A stretch of 64,000 nucleotides of DNA from Microtetraspora malaysiensis (GCF_001528665.1 NZ_BBYJ01000007.1:1-64000); one strand, 5' to 3'. Shown: positions 1 to 9,213, numbered from the stretch's first letter. Made by a program: numbers and translations. Notes: generated from the sequence alone by a model not told the origin.

Positions 1-1
1 G

Positions 2-1231
2 GATGCGTATGCGAAGCCGCGGGTGGTGGGGGATGAGCGGCCGCTTCGGGTGCGGAACGCGGATGTGTTGATCGCGTTGTTGGAGCAGCAGATCGGTACC
101 GAGTTGCTGGTGTTGATCAACGCCGAGTCCCTTCCCGATGACCCTCCCGCTTCTTCACCGGGCGAGACGTCCGGCTTCTCATCAGCGGGAACGCCCACGG
201 CTTCGCGGCCGAAGGCGTCCGACCCTTCGCGCAGCGAGGTGTCCGACTCCACACCGGCCGGAACGTCCACCTTCTCGGGCGGGCAGGCGTCTGCCTCTTC
301 GTCAGCCGACGCGTCCGGCTCGCCGGAAGGCAGCGCTCACGATGGCGTGCGGCGTGATCGCCCTGCCCGGGACAATGAGCGGCTCGGCCACAGCGATCAA
401 GACGACACGAGCCGCGAGCAGGGCGCCCGCAGCAACGGGCGACCCGACCAGAGCACTGGTCGCGACGCAGGGCATCGCCGGGAAACTCACGACGACGGGC
501 GGCGAGATGAAGGCGCTCGGCGCGACGCGGACGGACGTGGCCAGGAAGCACCTGGCCAGGGCACTCGCGACGGCGGGCAGCATGGTCGGAGCGCTGGGCG
601 CGACGCGGACGGACGCGGTCAGAGAGCGGAGCGCGGTCAGGGAACGGGCGGCCAGGGCACCCGGGCCGATAGGCCGAACGATCGGCCTGCCCGCGATGGC
701 GAACAGCGCAAACAAGCACCGGGACACGCACGCGGCCAGGAACAGGCACAGAGCCAGGGACGGGGACGGGGGCGGGGGCGGGGTGCGGACTGGGCGACGC
801 CCGGCGGGCTCATCTCAGGACGCACGCTGCCCGGGCTGCTGCTGGCCACCGGACAGCTTCTGCCCGTCACCGACATTCACCGTCTCGCCCAGACCTCCGG
901 CCTCACCCGCCTGGTCATGGACGCCGACGGCTGCGTCCTCGACGTCGGACGCACCGCCCGCCGCGCCACCCGACGACAACGCCGCGCCATCCTCACCCGC
1001 TACACCCGATGCATGGTCGACCACTGCCCCATGCCCGCCCACCTCTGCCAGATCGACCACATCACCAACTGGTCCGACGGCGGCACCACCGACTTGGACA
1101 ACCTCGGACCCACCTGCCAGTTCCACAACCGCGACCGCTACCGCAACCCCGCCCACTACCAACTCCACCCCGCCGGCAAGAACCGCTGGGGCTTCACCTA
1201 CATCAGCCCCCGAACCAGGACCCGCCAATGA
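2..1231 (+). CDS. HNH endonuclease, DUF222 family, 5' end outside window
   Basis: The frame is open to the left edge, so the first in-frame GTG (23) need not be the start and the N-terminal DUF222 region is probably outside. The visible part is about 409 residues. After a short structured stretch comes a long Gly/Arg/Asp/Gln-rich linker with imperfect GRDADGRGQ-type repeats, then a conserved C-terminal segment (SGRTLPGLLLATGQ onward). The HNH nuclease motif is at the end: a Cys pair around VDHCPMPAHLC, then QIDHITNWSDGG, LGPTCQFHNR and a final aromatic-rich strand. Such DUF222-HNH proteins are abundant in actinobacterial genomes, often in many copies; their role is unsettled (mobile-element or DNA-processing functions are suggested). 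The HNH residues look intact. The linker is longer and more repetitive than I expect for the family. Confidence 0.85.
   Translation, partial: DAYAKPRVVGDERPLRVRNADVLIALLEQQIGTELLVLINAESLPDDPPASSPGETSGFSSAGTPTASRPKASDPSRSEVSDSTPAGTSTFSGGQASASSSADASGSPEGSAHDGVRRDRPARDNERLGHSDQDDTSREQGARSNGRPDQSTGRDAGHRRETHDDGRRDEGARRDADGRGQEAPGQGTRDGGQHGRSAGRDADGRGQRAERGQGTGGQGTRADRPNDRPARDGEQRKQAPGHARGQEQAQSQGRGRGRGRGADWATPGGLISGRTLPGLLLATGQLLPVTDIHRLAQTSGLTRLVMDADGCVLDVGRTARRATRRQRRAILTRYTRCMVDHCPMPAHLCQIDHITNWSDGGTTDLDNLGPTCQFHNRDRYRNPAHYQLHPAGKNRWGFTYISPRTRTRQ
511..623. repeat. Imperfect direct repeats in the HNH-gene linker
   Basis: Two copies of a segment reading GCGCTCGGCGCGACGCGGAC or GCGCTGGGCGCGACGCGGAC lie about 78 bases apart within the linker coding region. 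They encode the repeated GRDADGRGQ motif. They look like internal duplication in a low-complexity segment, not a mobile element. Confidence 0.6.
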
Positions 1232-1564
1232 TGATCAGAGGCTGGCCAATCACCGAGCAGATGCCTGGCAGATCACTGCCCGGGCTGCGAGCCTTGCTGC
1301 CCGGCATCGGGGCGGACCCGGTAGCGGCACCCACGGCGACACCAGCCCACGCGTGCCGCCACCGCAGGCTGCCAAGTAGCCCACTCCGTCGCCAGCCGTA
1401 CCCCGGGCCACCGACCGGTCACGGCGCCAGGAAGCTCACGACCGGGCGACCTGGCCCTACCAGCGGACTGGGTGACCGGGCGCTCTACCCAGCTCACGAC
1501 CGAGCGGCCGAGCTCTACCCGCGGACTGGGCGACCGGCGAAGGCACCGGGAGGGACGCGTGATG
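1232..1564. other. Intergenic region with a degenerate 58-bp direct repeat
   Basis: I see no convincing gene here. Two degenerate copies of a roughly 58-base unit start at 1433 and 1491. Both begin AGCTCACGACCG and contain GCGGACTGGG followed by GACCGG. The convergent ends of the flanking genes would make this a plausible place for transcription to stop, but I see no strong hairpin with a T-run. Confidence 0.5.
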
Positions 1565-2773
1565 TCAGCCGAGTGCTCCCGGGATGCGACCGAGGACGTC
1601 GAAGGGGGCCAGGCCGTAGGCGTAGAAGTCCACCGCCTCGGCGCCGGCCGCCTTGGCCGCGCGGACCTTGGCGGCGAGCCGGTCCTCGGAGTCGGTGTCG
1701 GGCGACCCCGGCCGCAGGACGGCGCGCAGTTCCCGGTCTTTGCCCACCGACCGCTGGTAGGCGGCGATGTCGTCGGCCACGCGGGCGGCGTCCCTGGCGT
1801 AGGCGAGCACGGCGAAGGACGGCACGATGTCTCCGAGGGCGACCAGGTCCACGCCGAGCTGCCAGGCGTCGTGGGCCGCGAGGCCGGCGGAGGGCAGGCC
1901 GTCGGCGTAGCCCTTGCAGGCGCCGGTCGCGTCCATGAAGGTCAGCCGCGCGCCTTCCGCGGTCACGGCCGCGGACACCTCGGCGACCAGCGACGTCACC
2001 GTCTCGGAGCGCGCCCTGGCGTACGCGACGACCTCGGGGCCGGCGTAGGCGGTCAGCGCGGCACGGGTCACCTCGCCCTGGGCGGGCGGGTCGCCGTCCA
2101 GGACGCCGCCGACGATGCGTGAGCACTCCTCGCGGGCGACCTCGGCGTTCACTCCGAGGTCCGTGGCCCGGCGCATGCAGTGGTCGCAGAAGCACAGCCC
2201 GAAGAGGAACGCGTCCATCGGCCCGAGTGCCACGAAGCACCGCTCGTGGTGGTAGCCGTGGCCGAAGGTGCCGAAGTGCAGGGCCTCCGCGACCACGCTG
2301 TCCACACCCTGCCGGGCCGCCGCGCGGCCCAGCGCCACCGCGTACGCGCGGACGTCCGGGTGGGCCGGGCAGAGGTCGGCGGGGGATCCCCGGTCGCCGA
2401 AGCAGTTCTGGACGGTGACGTCCGGGGAGGCCAGCCCCAGCGTGGTGTTGTGCAGGAAGATCGTCCAGGCGTGCATCTTGAGGCCGCGCTCGGCGCAGGC
2501 GCGGCGCAGATCGGCGAGGGGTTCCTCGTCGGCGCCCTCCTGCACGGGGGGAGTCAGGCGCAGCCCGGCGAAGAGGTCGTCGGGCGGGGGGAAGTGGACG
2601 CCGTCCCGTCGGAGCGTCACGCGGGAGGCGCCATGCGGGGTGACATCCCGCGCCCGGTGATAGGCGGCGGCGATCGTCACTCCCTGGGCGCCGTATCCGG
2701 CCACCCGGTCGAGGACCTCGTCCACTCCCTCGCCGCGCAGGTCCTCGACGAAGACGTAAAGCGAGCTGTCCAC
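1565..2773 (-). CDS. Unrecognised protein of a D-amino-acid operon, probable TIM-barrel fold
   Basis: 402 residues, GTG start one base past the RidA stop codon (2775-2777), so it is the last gene of the operon. I do not recognise a named family. The alternation of short strands and helices, with residues such as MHAWTIF, DSVVAEALHFG, LTFMDATGACKGYADG and VDFYAYG near strand ends, resembles a TIM barrel of the glycosidase-like type. A motif CFCDHCMRRA near residue 200 recalls the Cys-X-X-Cys segment of some hypothetical glycosyl-hydrolase-like proteins and could bind metal. No signal peptide, so cytoplasmic. Its place after deacylase, dehydratase and RidA suggests a step in use of D-amino-acid derivatives, but the reaction is unknown. 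Confidence 0.75.
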   Translation of the reverse strand: MDSSLYVFVEDLRGEGVDEVLDRVAGYGAQGVTIAAAYHRARDVTPHGASRVTLRRDGVHFPPPDDLFAGLRLTPPVQEGADEEPLADLRRACAERGLKMHAWTIFLHNTTLGLASPDVTVQNCFGDRGSPADLCPAHPDVRAYAVALGRAAARQGVDSVVAEALHFGTFGHGYHHERCFVALGPMDAFLFGLCFCDHCMRRATDLGVNAEVAREECSRIVGGVLDGDPPAQGEVTRAALTAYAGPEVVAYARARSETVTSLVAEVSAAVTAEGARLTFMDATGACKGYADGLPSAGLAAHDAWQLGVDLVALGDIVPSFAVLAYARDAARVADDIAAYQRSVGKDRELRAVLRPGSPDTDSEDRLAAKVRAAKAAGAEAVDFYAYGLAPFDVLGRIPGALG

Positions 2774-2774
2774 G

Positions 2775-3155
2775 TCAACGGCCCTTGTAGGCCACGAAGT
2801 CGATCTCGACCAGGATGTCCATCAGGTCGGAGCCGACGGTCGTACGCACCGGATAGGGCGGGGTGAAGTACGACTTGTAGACCTCGTTGTAGGCGGCGAA
2901 GTCCTCTTTCACGTTCTGCAGATGAACGGTGGCCTTGACGACGTCGTCGAAGGTCAGCCCCTCGGCGGCGAGCACCGCGCCGAGGTTCTGCATGGTGCGG
3001 TGCGTCTGCGCCGCCACGTCGTCACCCACGACCTCTCCGGTCTCCGGGTCGAGCGGCCCCATGCCAGAGGTGTAGAGGAAGTCGCCGACGACGAGCCCCT
3101 GCGAGTACGCGCCGACGGGCGCGGCACCCTCAGCCGTACGGATCTCCCGCTTCAT
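2775..3155 (-). CDS. ridA: RidA family enamine/imine deaminase
   Basis: 126 residues. RidA (YjgF/UK114) hydrolyses reactive enamine and imine intermediates released by PLP dehydratases to keto acid and ammonia. The family pattern is visible: GAYSQGLVVGDFLYTSG near the N-terminus, a Gly/Asp-rich middle (DPETGEVVG), TMQNLGAVLAAEG, and the C-terminal PPYPVRTTVG...LVEIDFVAYKG, where the Arg binds substrate carboxylate. I chose the ATG at 3155 over an upstream TTG at 3164 because AGGAG lies nine bases before the ATG but touches the TTG. It follows the D-serine dehydratase-like gene by 22 bases. The pairing makes sense because that enzyme would release 2-aminoacrylate-type products. Confidence 0.9.
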   Translation of the reverse strand: MKREIRTAEGAAPVGAYSQGLVVGDFLYTSGMGPLDPETGEVVGDDVAAQTHRTMQNLGAVLAAEGLTFDDVVKATVHLQNVKEDFAAYNEVYKSYFTPPYPVRTTVGSDLMDILVEIDFVAYKGR

Positions 3156-3177
3156 GTCACCCAACTCCTGGACGTCG

Positions 3178-4602
3178 CTAGAAATACGTTTTGATCACAT
3201 CAATGACGACATAATCGTCGTCAACTACCGGGATGATCCGCCACTTGTCGAACGCGGTGCAGGGGTGCGACAGGCCGAACGACACCAGGTCTCCCGGCCG
3301 GATCCGCTCCTCCCCCGGCGGGAACCGAAGGTAGGTGTGCTGGTCCTGGACCTTGACGACCCGCGCCTGCTCCAGCCACCCGGCCGTCTCGCCGTTCACG
3401 GTCCGTACCGCCGGCAGGTCGATGTCGTACGGAACGTCCCTCTTGCCCATCCCGAGCAGCGCGAGACCGGGCTCGGGCACGGACAGCACCTGCGCCCAGG
3501 CCTCCAGGGCGGGCAGCAGCCGGCCCTCGATCCGGTTGTACGGCGTGACCTCGCGGTAGAAGCCGTCGTCGTGGGCGACGTAGGCTCCGCTCCGCAGCAG
3601 CACCAGCGCGTCGAGCCCGCCCTCCTCCCGGGGCCGCGCCAAAGGGGCCAGCTCCTCGGCGACCAGGTCGAACCACGCGCTCCCTCCCGCGGAGACGACC
3701 AGCCGCCCGGCCGTGACCGGGGAGGCGCCCGGCCGCCCGGTGGCACCCGAGGAGACGCCCGGCGAGACATCCGAAGGCGAGACGCCCGAAAGGACGCCCG
3801 AAAGAACGTGCGGTGCGACGGCCTCGGCGGCGGCGCGCAGCTCGCGGAGGATCTGCCGCACCTCGTCCGGCCCGGAGCGGGTGCCCTCGTAGCTGGCCAC
3901 GCCGGCCAGCTCCACACCGGGAGACGTCCGTACGGCGTCGGCGACGGCCAGCAGCTCGGCGAGGCTGCGGCAGCCGGTCCGCCCGCCGGTGTGGCCCAGC
4001 TCGACCAGAACCCGGAACGGCACCGCCCCGGCGGACTCGGAGAGGATCCGCACCCCCTCGACGGAATCGGCGTAGCAGAGGAACTCCAGCCCCCGCTCCA
4101 CTTCGCCGGCCAGCAGGCGCAGCGCGGCCCGGTCGACGATCTCGTTGGCCAGCAGCACGCGCGGCACGCCGAGGCGGCGATAGACGAGCGCCTGTCCGGG
4201 CGTCGCGGCGCTGATCCCCCAGGCGCCGGCGTCAAGCTGCGCCCGGAAGATCGCCGGAGCCATCGTGGTCTTGCCGTGCGGCGCGAACGCGATCCCGTGG
4301 GCGCGGGTGAAGGCGGCGAGCGTGGCGATGTTGTGGTCGAGCGCCGACCGCTTCACGGCCATCACCGGCCAGGTGAAGGATCCGTCGAACAGGGAGTGCC
4401 GCGCCGCGACGAACTCACGCGCGGTGACCGGCTCGCCGGTGTGCAGGAAGCCGCGCGTGCTCCAGTCGATCACCACATCGGCCGCGTCGTCGCGGACAGA
4501 ACCGGGTACGGGGCCGGAGCCCGCCGGTTGACCGGCGGCGTCGGCCTGATCGGTGATCGGGTCCGGACCGAGGCCGCCGACGTCACCATCCGCGATGCGC
4601 AC
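3178..4602 (-). CDS. D-serine dehydratase / D-threonine aldolase-like PLP enzyme (amino acid deaminase)
   Basis: 474 residues, GTG start with a GGGGG-type ribosome site. Fold type III PLP enzyme: an alanine-racemase-like N-terminal barrel with the PLP lysine in FAPHGKTTMAP (about residue 110), and a C-terminal D-serine-dehydratase-like domain ending HPCTAFDKWR. In eukaryotic D-serine dehydratases the His and Cys of an HxC motif bind zinc, so the HPC here argues for a dehydratase/deaminase over an aldolase. Expected product is a keto acid plus ammonia via an imine that RidA would clear. A Ser/Gly/Val-rich insert near residues 270-295 (GVLSGVSPSDVSPG) is low complexity and probably a surface loop. 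The first 40 residues are poorly conserved-looking, so a later start is possible. Confidence 0.87.
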   Translation of the reverse strand: MRIADGDVGGLGPDPITDQADAAGQPAGSGPVPGSVRDDAADVVIDWSTRGFLHTGEPVTAREFVAARHSLFDGSFTWPVMAVKRSALDHNIATLAAFTRAHGIAFAPHGKTTMAPAIFRAQLDAGAWGISAATPGQALVYRRLGVPRVLLANEIVDRAALRLLAGEVERGLEFLCYADSVEGVRILSESAGAVPFRVLVELGHTGGRTGCRSLAELLAVADAVRTSPGVELAGVASYEGTRSGPDEVRQILRELRAAAEAVAPHVLSGVLSGVSPSDVSPGVSSGATGRPGASPVTAGRLVVSAGGSAWFDLVAEELAPLARPREEGGLDALVLLRSGAYVAHDDGFYREVTPYNRIEGRLLPALEAWAQVLSVPEPGLALLGMGKRDVPYDIDLPAVRTVNGETAGWLEQARVVKVQDQHTYLRFPPGEERIRPGDLVSFGLSHPCTAFDKWRIIPVVDDDYVVIDVIKTYF

Positions 4603-4662
4603 GTCGTCCCCCTTGTCCCGGTATAGACCACCTGGGTGGATCGTACTGGACCGGCGGCTTCA

Positions 4663-6276
4663 TCAGGCGGGTCGCAGCGCGCGGCCAGGTGTGGCGCCGG
4701 TCAGCCGTCCCCCCGCCAGCACCGGTACGCCGGAAACCAGCACGTCGTCGACGCCGACCGCCAGGGAGCGCGGGTTCTCGTACGTCGCGGTGTCGGCGAC
4801 GCGCAGCGGATCGACCACGATCACGTCGGCGACCTGGCCGCGTCGCAGGAGTCCGCGGTCCGGCAGGCGGAAACGACGGGCGGGGTGCGACGCGAGGTGG
4901 ACGGTGGCCTGCTCCCACGTGAGATCGCCGAGCTCGCGGACATGCCTGCCGAGATAGCGGGCGAACGCTCCGAACCCCCGCGGATGCGGATGACCGCCCA
5001 CATAGATGCCGTCGGAACCGCCGGTGTGTCCGGGGTCGCGCAGGATCGCGCGGATCGACGCCTCACCCTCGGGGCCCTCGTCCGGCCGGGCCGCCACGCA
5101 GCCCGCTTCGAGCCGGGTCTCGATCAGGAGTGTCCGGGCGAACTCGGCCGGCTCCATGCCGTGCCGTCCGGCGGCGTCGGGCAGAGTCAAGCCTTCCGCC
5201 CACTCGAAACCGGGCGCGTGGGACAGCGTGATCCGCCCCCACACATCGGCGAACCCGGCCCAGTCCCGCGCCAGCCGTTCCGGCTCGGCGCGCAGGGCGG
5301 CCACGGCGCGGTCGGGGTCGGCCGCGGGCACCCAGGGCGGCAGCAACACCATCGCGAGGATGGTGCTGCTCCGCAGGTACGGATAGGTGTCGAAGCTCAG
5401 GTCCACGTCCCGTCGCCGCGCCTCGTCGAGCAGCGGGAGAAGGGTGCCCGCCGGGCCGTGGTAGTGCGAGATGTGCACCGGCGCGCCGGCGCGGGTGCCG
5501 ATCTCGGCCGCTTCCGCCATGCCCGTCGCCGCCGACGCGCCGTAGCCCCTCATGTGGGTCACGTACGGCAGGCCGCCCAGCGGCTCGCACAGGTGCGCCA
5601 GCTCGGCCGCGTCCGCGTACCGGCCGGGGGCGTACTCCAGGCCGGACGACAGACCGGCGGCGCCCTCGGACAGCCCCCGCTCGACGCGTTCCCGCATGGC
5701 CCGCAGCTCGGCCGCGTCGGGGGCTCGCTCCGCCGCACCCATGACGTCGAACCGGATGGTGCCGTGCGGCAGCAGGTACGCGGTGTTCACGGCGGTCGCG
5801 CGATCGTAGCCGTCGAGCAGCTCGGCGACGGTGACCGGCCCGTCCACACCCGGATGGCCCCCGTTGACGGCGGCGAAGTAGCGGCTCGCGTAGTCGAACC
5901 CGGCCTTGGTCGTGGTCGGTGCGTACGACAGCCCGTCCTGCCCGAGGACGAACGTGGTCACCCCCTGCCGCAGCGCCGCGAGCTGGATCTCCGGGTCGAG
6001 GACGACGGCGTCGCCGTGGGCGTGGCAGTCGACCAGCCCGGGCAGCACGTACCGGCCGGTCGCGTCGATGACGGCGGCGGCGCGGGTCTCGCCCGCCGGG
6101 TCGGCTCCCGGCTCTCCGGGCGGGCTCTGGGTGACCGGGGGACGCGACGGGCCCACGACGGCGATCCGCCCGTCCGCGATGCCGACATCGGCCCGGAAGG
6201 GAGGCGCTCCCGTCCCGTCGACCACCCAGCCGCCGATGATCAGCACATCAAGATTCACAATGCCCGATTCAATCAC
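4663..6276 (-). CDS. N-acyl-D-amino-acid deacylase (amidohydrolase family)
   Basis: 537 residues, close to the usual length of D-aminoacylases. It should hydrolyse N-acyl-D-amino acids to free D-amino acids, the step before the adjacent deaminase. Seen: N-terminal LDVLIIGGWVVDGTG and a composite beta-sandwich, LVDCHAHGD (HxH metal motif), YVTHMRGYG, APVHISHYHG (metal His) and SDGIYVGGHPHPRGFGAFARYLG, where the Asp is the conserved catalytic residue and the HPHPR segment is typical of the family. Start is uncertain: GTG 6276 has only a weak GGGAAA before it, and GTG 6258 (VNLDVLIIGG) is an alternative. The gene begins 30 bases after the kinase/DUF4153 stop and leads the D-amino-acid operon; 60 bases separate it from the next gene, so an internal promoter is possible. 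Confidence 0.9.
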   Translation of the reverse strand: MIESGIVNLDVLIIGGWVVDGTGAPPFRADVGIADGRIAVVGPSRPPVTQSPPGEPGADPAGETRAAAVIDATGRYVLPGLVDCHAHGDAVVLDPEIQLAALRQGVTTFVLGQDGLSYAPTTTKAGFDYASRYFAAVNGGHPGVDGPVTVAELLDGYDRATAVNTAYLLPHGTIRFDVMGAAERAPDAAELRAMRERVERGLSEGAAGLSSGLEYAPGRYADAAELAHLCEPLGGLPYVTHMRGYGASAATGMAEAAEIGTRAGAPVHISHYHGPAGTLLPLLDEARRRDVDLSFDTYPYLRSSTILAMVLLPPWVPAADPDRAVAALRAEPERLARDWAGFADVWGRITLSHAPGFEWAEGLTLPDAAGRHGMEPAEFARTLLIETRLEAGCVAARPDEGPEGEASIRAILRDPGHTGGSDGIYVGGHPHPRGFGAFARYLGRHVRELGDLTWEQATVHLASHPARRFRLPDRGLLRRGQVADVIVVDPLRVADTATYENPRSLAVGVDDVLVSGVPVLAGGRLTGATPGRALRPA

Positions 6277-6306
6277 TTTCCCGGCGAATCGGCCCTTAGC
6301 TGCTCC

Positions 6307-9213
6307 CTAGGAGGCGGGGCGTCCGGAAGCGAACCCGTCGGCAGGATCCGGGCACTCGGCGTCCGCGCGGACCGGGTGCCGGCGCAGCACGTCGCGCGCC
6401 CGTTCTCTGGCGAGGTTCCAGCCGTTCCACGGGTCGGGCCGGTCGAGGCGGTTCGCCGCGACCACGTCCCGCAGCACGCAGCTCCTGACCGGCTCGGGCA
6501 GTCGGTCCAGTGCGGGTACGGCCTCCGCACCGAGACCGGCCAGATAGTCGTGGTCCAGCCGGTGCACCCCGCGTACGGAGAGCTGGGTCTCGGCCACCCG
6601 CGCCTCGGGGTTCCACCCGGCGAAGGCCAGCAGTGACAAGCCGGTGACGAGCACGAACGTGCGGGAGAACCATGCCGTCCCGTGCCGCGCGAGCCGTACC
6701 GCGCCCGCCGCCAGGACGAGCACGAACACCGCGGCCAGCCACCACAGCGTCGCCTCGACGATGGCCCGCAGCCGGGTCACGCCGTACGCGCTGATGTAGA
6801 GGTCCAGGCGATGCAGCGCCGACGCCAGGACGACCAGCGTGAACACGCACAGCGGCCCGAGCAGCCCGGCGAGCAGCCACCGGTCGGCGGCGCCCCTGAG
6901 GTGGAGGAAGACGACCGCGGCGGCGACGACGCCCAGGACGAAGACACTCACCGTCACCAGCTCGAAGAACCCCGACCGTGCATACTCGGCGTAGGTGAGA
7001 CCGGCCGTGGAGAGGACCCGCCGGTTCCCGCCGAACAGGACGGTGACCTGTACCGCGACGAACGACGCGAACAGCAGGTTGAGCCCGACCAGCGGCACCA
7101 CCCAGACCATGCGGCTGACCGGGGCCCGCAGGTTCGGGGGTTCCGGCTCGACGACGGGCCGCAGGCCGACCAGGACCGCCGCCACCACGAGCAGCCCGAA
7201 CACCACGAACAGGACGGTCCGGTACGGCAGGTCCGCCGCCCAGTCGGGGGCCCGCAGCAATTCCCGCGCGAAGGTGGAGAACACCGCGTCGGCCGAGCTG
7301 AACAGCAGCCCGAACACCCCGAGGAGCACGACCGTGAGGCCGGCGCTCGCCAGCCCGGAGAGCAGCCATCGGCCCTTGAACAGCCGTTTCATCGGCGCGG
7401 AGAGGAACCACGGCAGCGGCGGCAGCGTGAGGAGCACCGACAGCCCGCCCCGGATCACCCCCAGCCAGCCCGTCCCGGCGCCGGACACCGCGAGCGAGGC
7501 GGCGCCGAAGCCCGCGAGCAGCGACGGCGTCACCAGCCAGTCGGCGTCCCGGAACATCGCCACGGACACCAGCGCGTAGGCGAGCAGGCCGAACCCCACC
7601 GTCCATGGGGTCAACCGCCGCCGCACCACGGGGAGCAGCGCGAGCAGCGTGGCCACCCCGAGGCTCACCGCCCCCGCCACGACCCCCGCCCCCAGCGGCG
7701 CGTACGGCATGGCCACGGCCGCGATCAGACCGCCCGCCGCCGCCGCGGGGAGCATCCATCGCGGCGCCTCCGGCAGCTCGGGCCTGGGGAACAGCGACGG
7801 CGGCACGTACGCGGGCGGCTGGGGAGGCGGCGAGCCTGCGGGATCAGGCACCTCCTCCGAGCCCACATCCTCGGACGTGGTCGCGCCGGGTGATGTCGTG
7901 CCCAGGATGGTCTCCAGATCCGCCGCGTGGTCCCGGGTGCCTGCCGCCTCATGCCCAGTCGGCCCGGCGTCGGCCGCGTCGGATCCCGGCACCCGAGCCC
8001 CCGGAACCGCGGCCCGGACCGCCTCGGATCCAGCGGCGTCCGATCCCGTCATGTCCGGTCCCGGCGACTCAGCTTCCGGCGACTCAGCTTCCGGCGACTC
8101 AGCCCCCGGAGATTCAGCTCCCGGCGGCTCGACCTCGGCCGTCCCGAGCACGGGCGACTCGGTGATGGGCGCCCTGGACATCGGCGACGTCTCCAACGCC
8201 GCCTGCAGCGAGCACTCCATCGGAGAAGCCAGACCGGACAGTCCGACGATCATGCGGCATCCGGGGCCGTCCCCGATCCGGATCCGGCCGCCGTGCAGTT
8301 CGACGATCTCCTTGGCTATCGCGAGGCCGAGCCCGGCGCCTCCCGCGTCGGCGGCCCGGCCCGCGTCCAGACGCGAGAACCGTTCGAAGACCCGGGCGCG
8401 TTCCGAGGCGGGGATCCCGGGCCCCTCGTCTACGACCGCGATCTCGACGTCCGCGCCGGACGGGTGCGCTGACAGCCGGACCGTCCCGCCGGGCGGGCTG
8501 TGCCGTACGGCGTTGTCGAGCAGGTTGGCGAGCACCTGGGCGAGGAGGCCGGGGTCGGCGACCAGCCGGGTGCCGGACGGGACATCGCTCTCCACGGTGA
8601 CGTCGTCGCGGGCGAGCGCCGCCTCGCCGACCGCCTGGCGGCACAGCGACACCAGGTCGAGCGTCTCCGGCTCGATCAGCCGAGCGCCGGAGTCGAGGCG
8701 CGACAGGTCGAGAAGCTGGGCGACCAGGCGGCCGAGCCGCTGCGTCTGGGCGAGCGCGGTGCCCAGGGTGTCGACGTCGGGGGCCGAGACGCCGTCAACG
8801 ACGTTCTCCAGCACGGCCTGCAGCCCGGTGATGGGGGTGCGCAGCTCATGGCTGACGTTGGCGACGAGCTCGCGCCGCTGCCGGTCGACCTCGCCCAGAT
8901 CGGCGGCCATCGCGTTGAAGGCCCGGGCCAGCTCGCCGACCTCGTCCCTGGACGTGGCCGAGACGCGCATGCCGTACCGGCCTTTGGCGATCGTCTGGGC
9001 GGCCGCGGCCATTTCACGGAGCGGCTTGGTCATCCCCCGGGCGAGGAGCTGGACCATGATCAACGCGAGGACGACCGCGATGGCGATCCTGACGTTCCGC
9101 GACAGTCCGGAGTTGATGCCGACCTCGTTGACCACGAACGCGGCGACCACCGCGAGCACGATCACGATGCCGAGCTTGACCTTGATCCGGCCGAGGAAGT
9201 CGAGTGGCCTCAT
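6307..9213 (-). CDS. Sensor histidine kinase fused in frame to a DUF4153-type membrane domain
   Basis: 968 residues in one open frame. Residues 12-60: two membrane segments with a very short outer loop; 60-110 HAMP; phospho-acceptor His122 in SHELRTP; N-box NLLDNAVRHS near 230; ATP lid DEGPGIP near 262 and GGAGLGLAIAKEI near 291. The kinase should end near residue 325, but there is no stop. A Pro/Glu/Ser/Ala linker follows (326-485, with ESPEAESPEAESPG repeats), then about a dozen membrane helices and a C-terminal WNPEARVAETQL...HDYLAGLGAEAVPALD segment typical of DUF4153/DUF4173 proteins. These domains are usually separate neighbouring genes. ATG 9213 overlaps the regulator stop (ATGA). Internal ATG at 8181, preceded by GGAG, could give a separate DUF4153 protein. 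Confidence 0.88.
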   Translation of the reverse strand: MRPLDFLGRIKVKLGIVIVLAVVAAFVVNEVGINSGLSRNVRIAIAVVLALIMVQLLARGMTKPLREMAAAAQTIAKGRYGMRVSATSRDEVGELARAFNAMAADLGEVDRQRRELVANVSHELRTPITGLQAVLENVVDGVSAPDVDTLGTALAQTQRLGRLVAQLLDLSRLDSGARLIEPETLDLVSLCRQAVGEAALARDDVTVESDVPSGTRLVADPGLLAQVLANLLDNAVRHSPPGGTVRLSAHPSGADVEIAVVDEGPGIPASERARVFERFSRLDAGRAADAGGAGLGLAIAKEIVELHGGRIRIGDGPGCRMIVGLSGLASPMECSLQAALETSPMSRAPITESPVLGTAEVEPPGAESPGAESPEAESPEAESPGPDMTGSDAAGSEAVRAAVPGARVPGSDAADAGPTGHEAAGTRDHAADLETILGTTSPGATTSEDVGSEEVPDPAGSPPPQPPAYVPPSLFPRPELPEAPRWMLPAAAAGGLIAAVAMPYAPLGAGVVAGAVSLGVATLLALLPVVRRRLTPWTVGFGLLAYALVSVAMFRDADWLVTPSLLAGFGAASLAVSGAGTGWLGVIRGGLSVLLTLPPLPWFLSAPMKRLFKGRWLLSGLASAGLTVVLLGVFGLLFSSADAVFSTFARELLRAPDWAADLPYRTVLFVVFGLLVVAAVLVGLRPVVEPEPPNLRAPVSRMVWVVPLVGLNLLFASFVAVQVTVLFGGNRRVLSTAGLTYAEYARSGFFELVTVSVFVLGVVAAAVVFLHLRGAADRWLLAGLLGPLCVFTLVVLASALHRLDLYISAYGVTRLRAIVEATLWWLAAVFVLVLAAGAVRLARHGTAWFSRTFVLVTGLSLLAFAGWNPEARVAETQLSVRGVHRLDHDYLAGLGAEAVPALDRLPEPVRSCVLRDVVAANRLDRPDPWNGWNLARERARDVLRRHPVRADAECPDPADGFASGRPAS

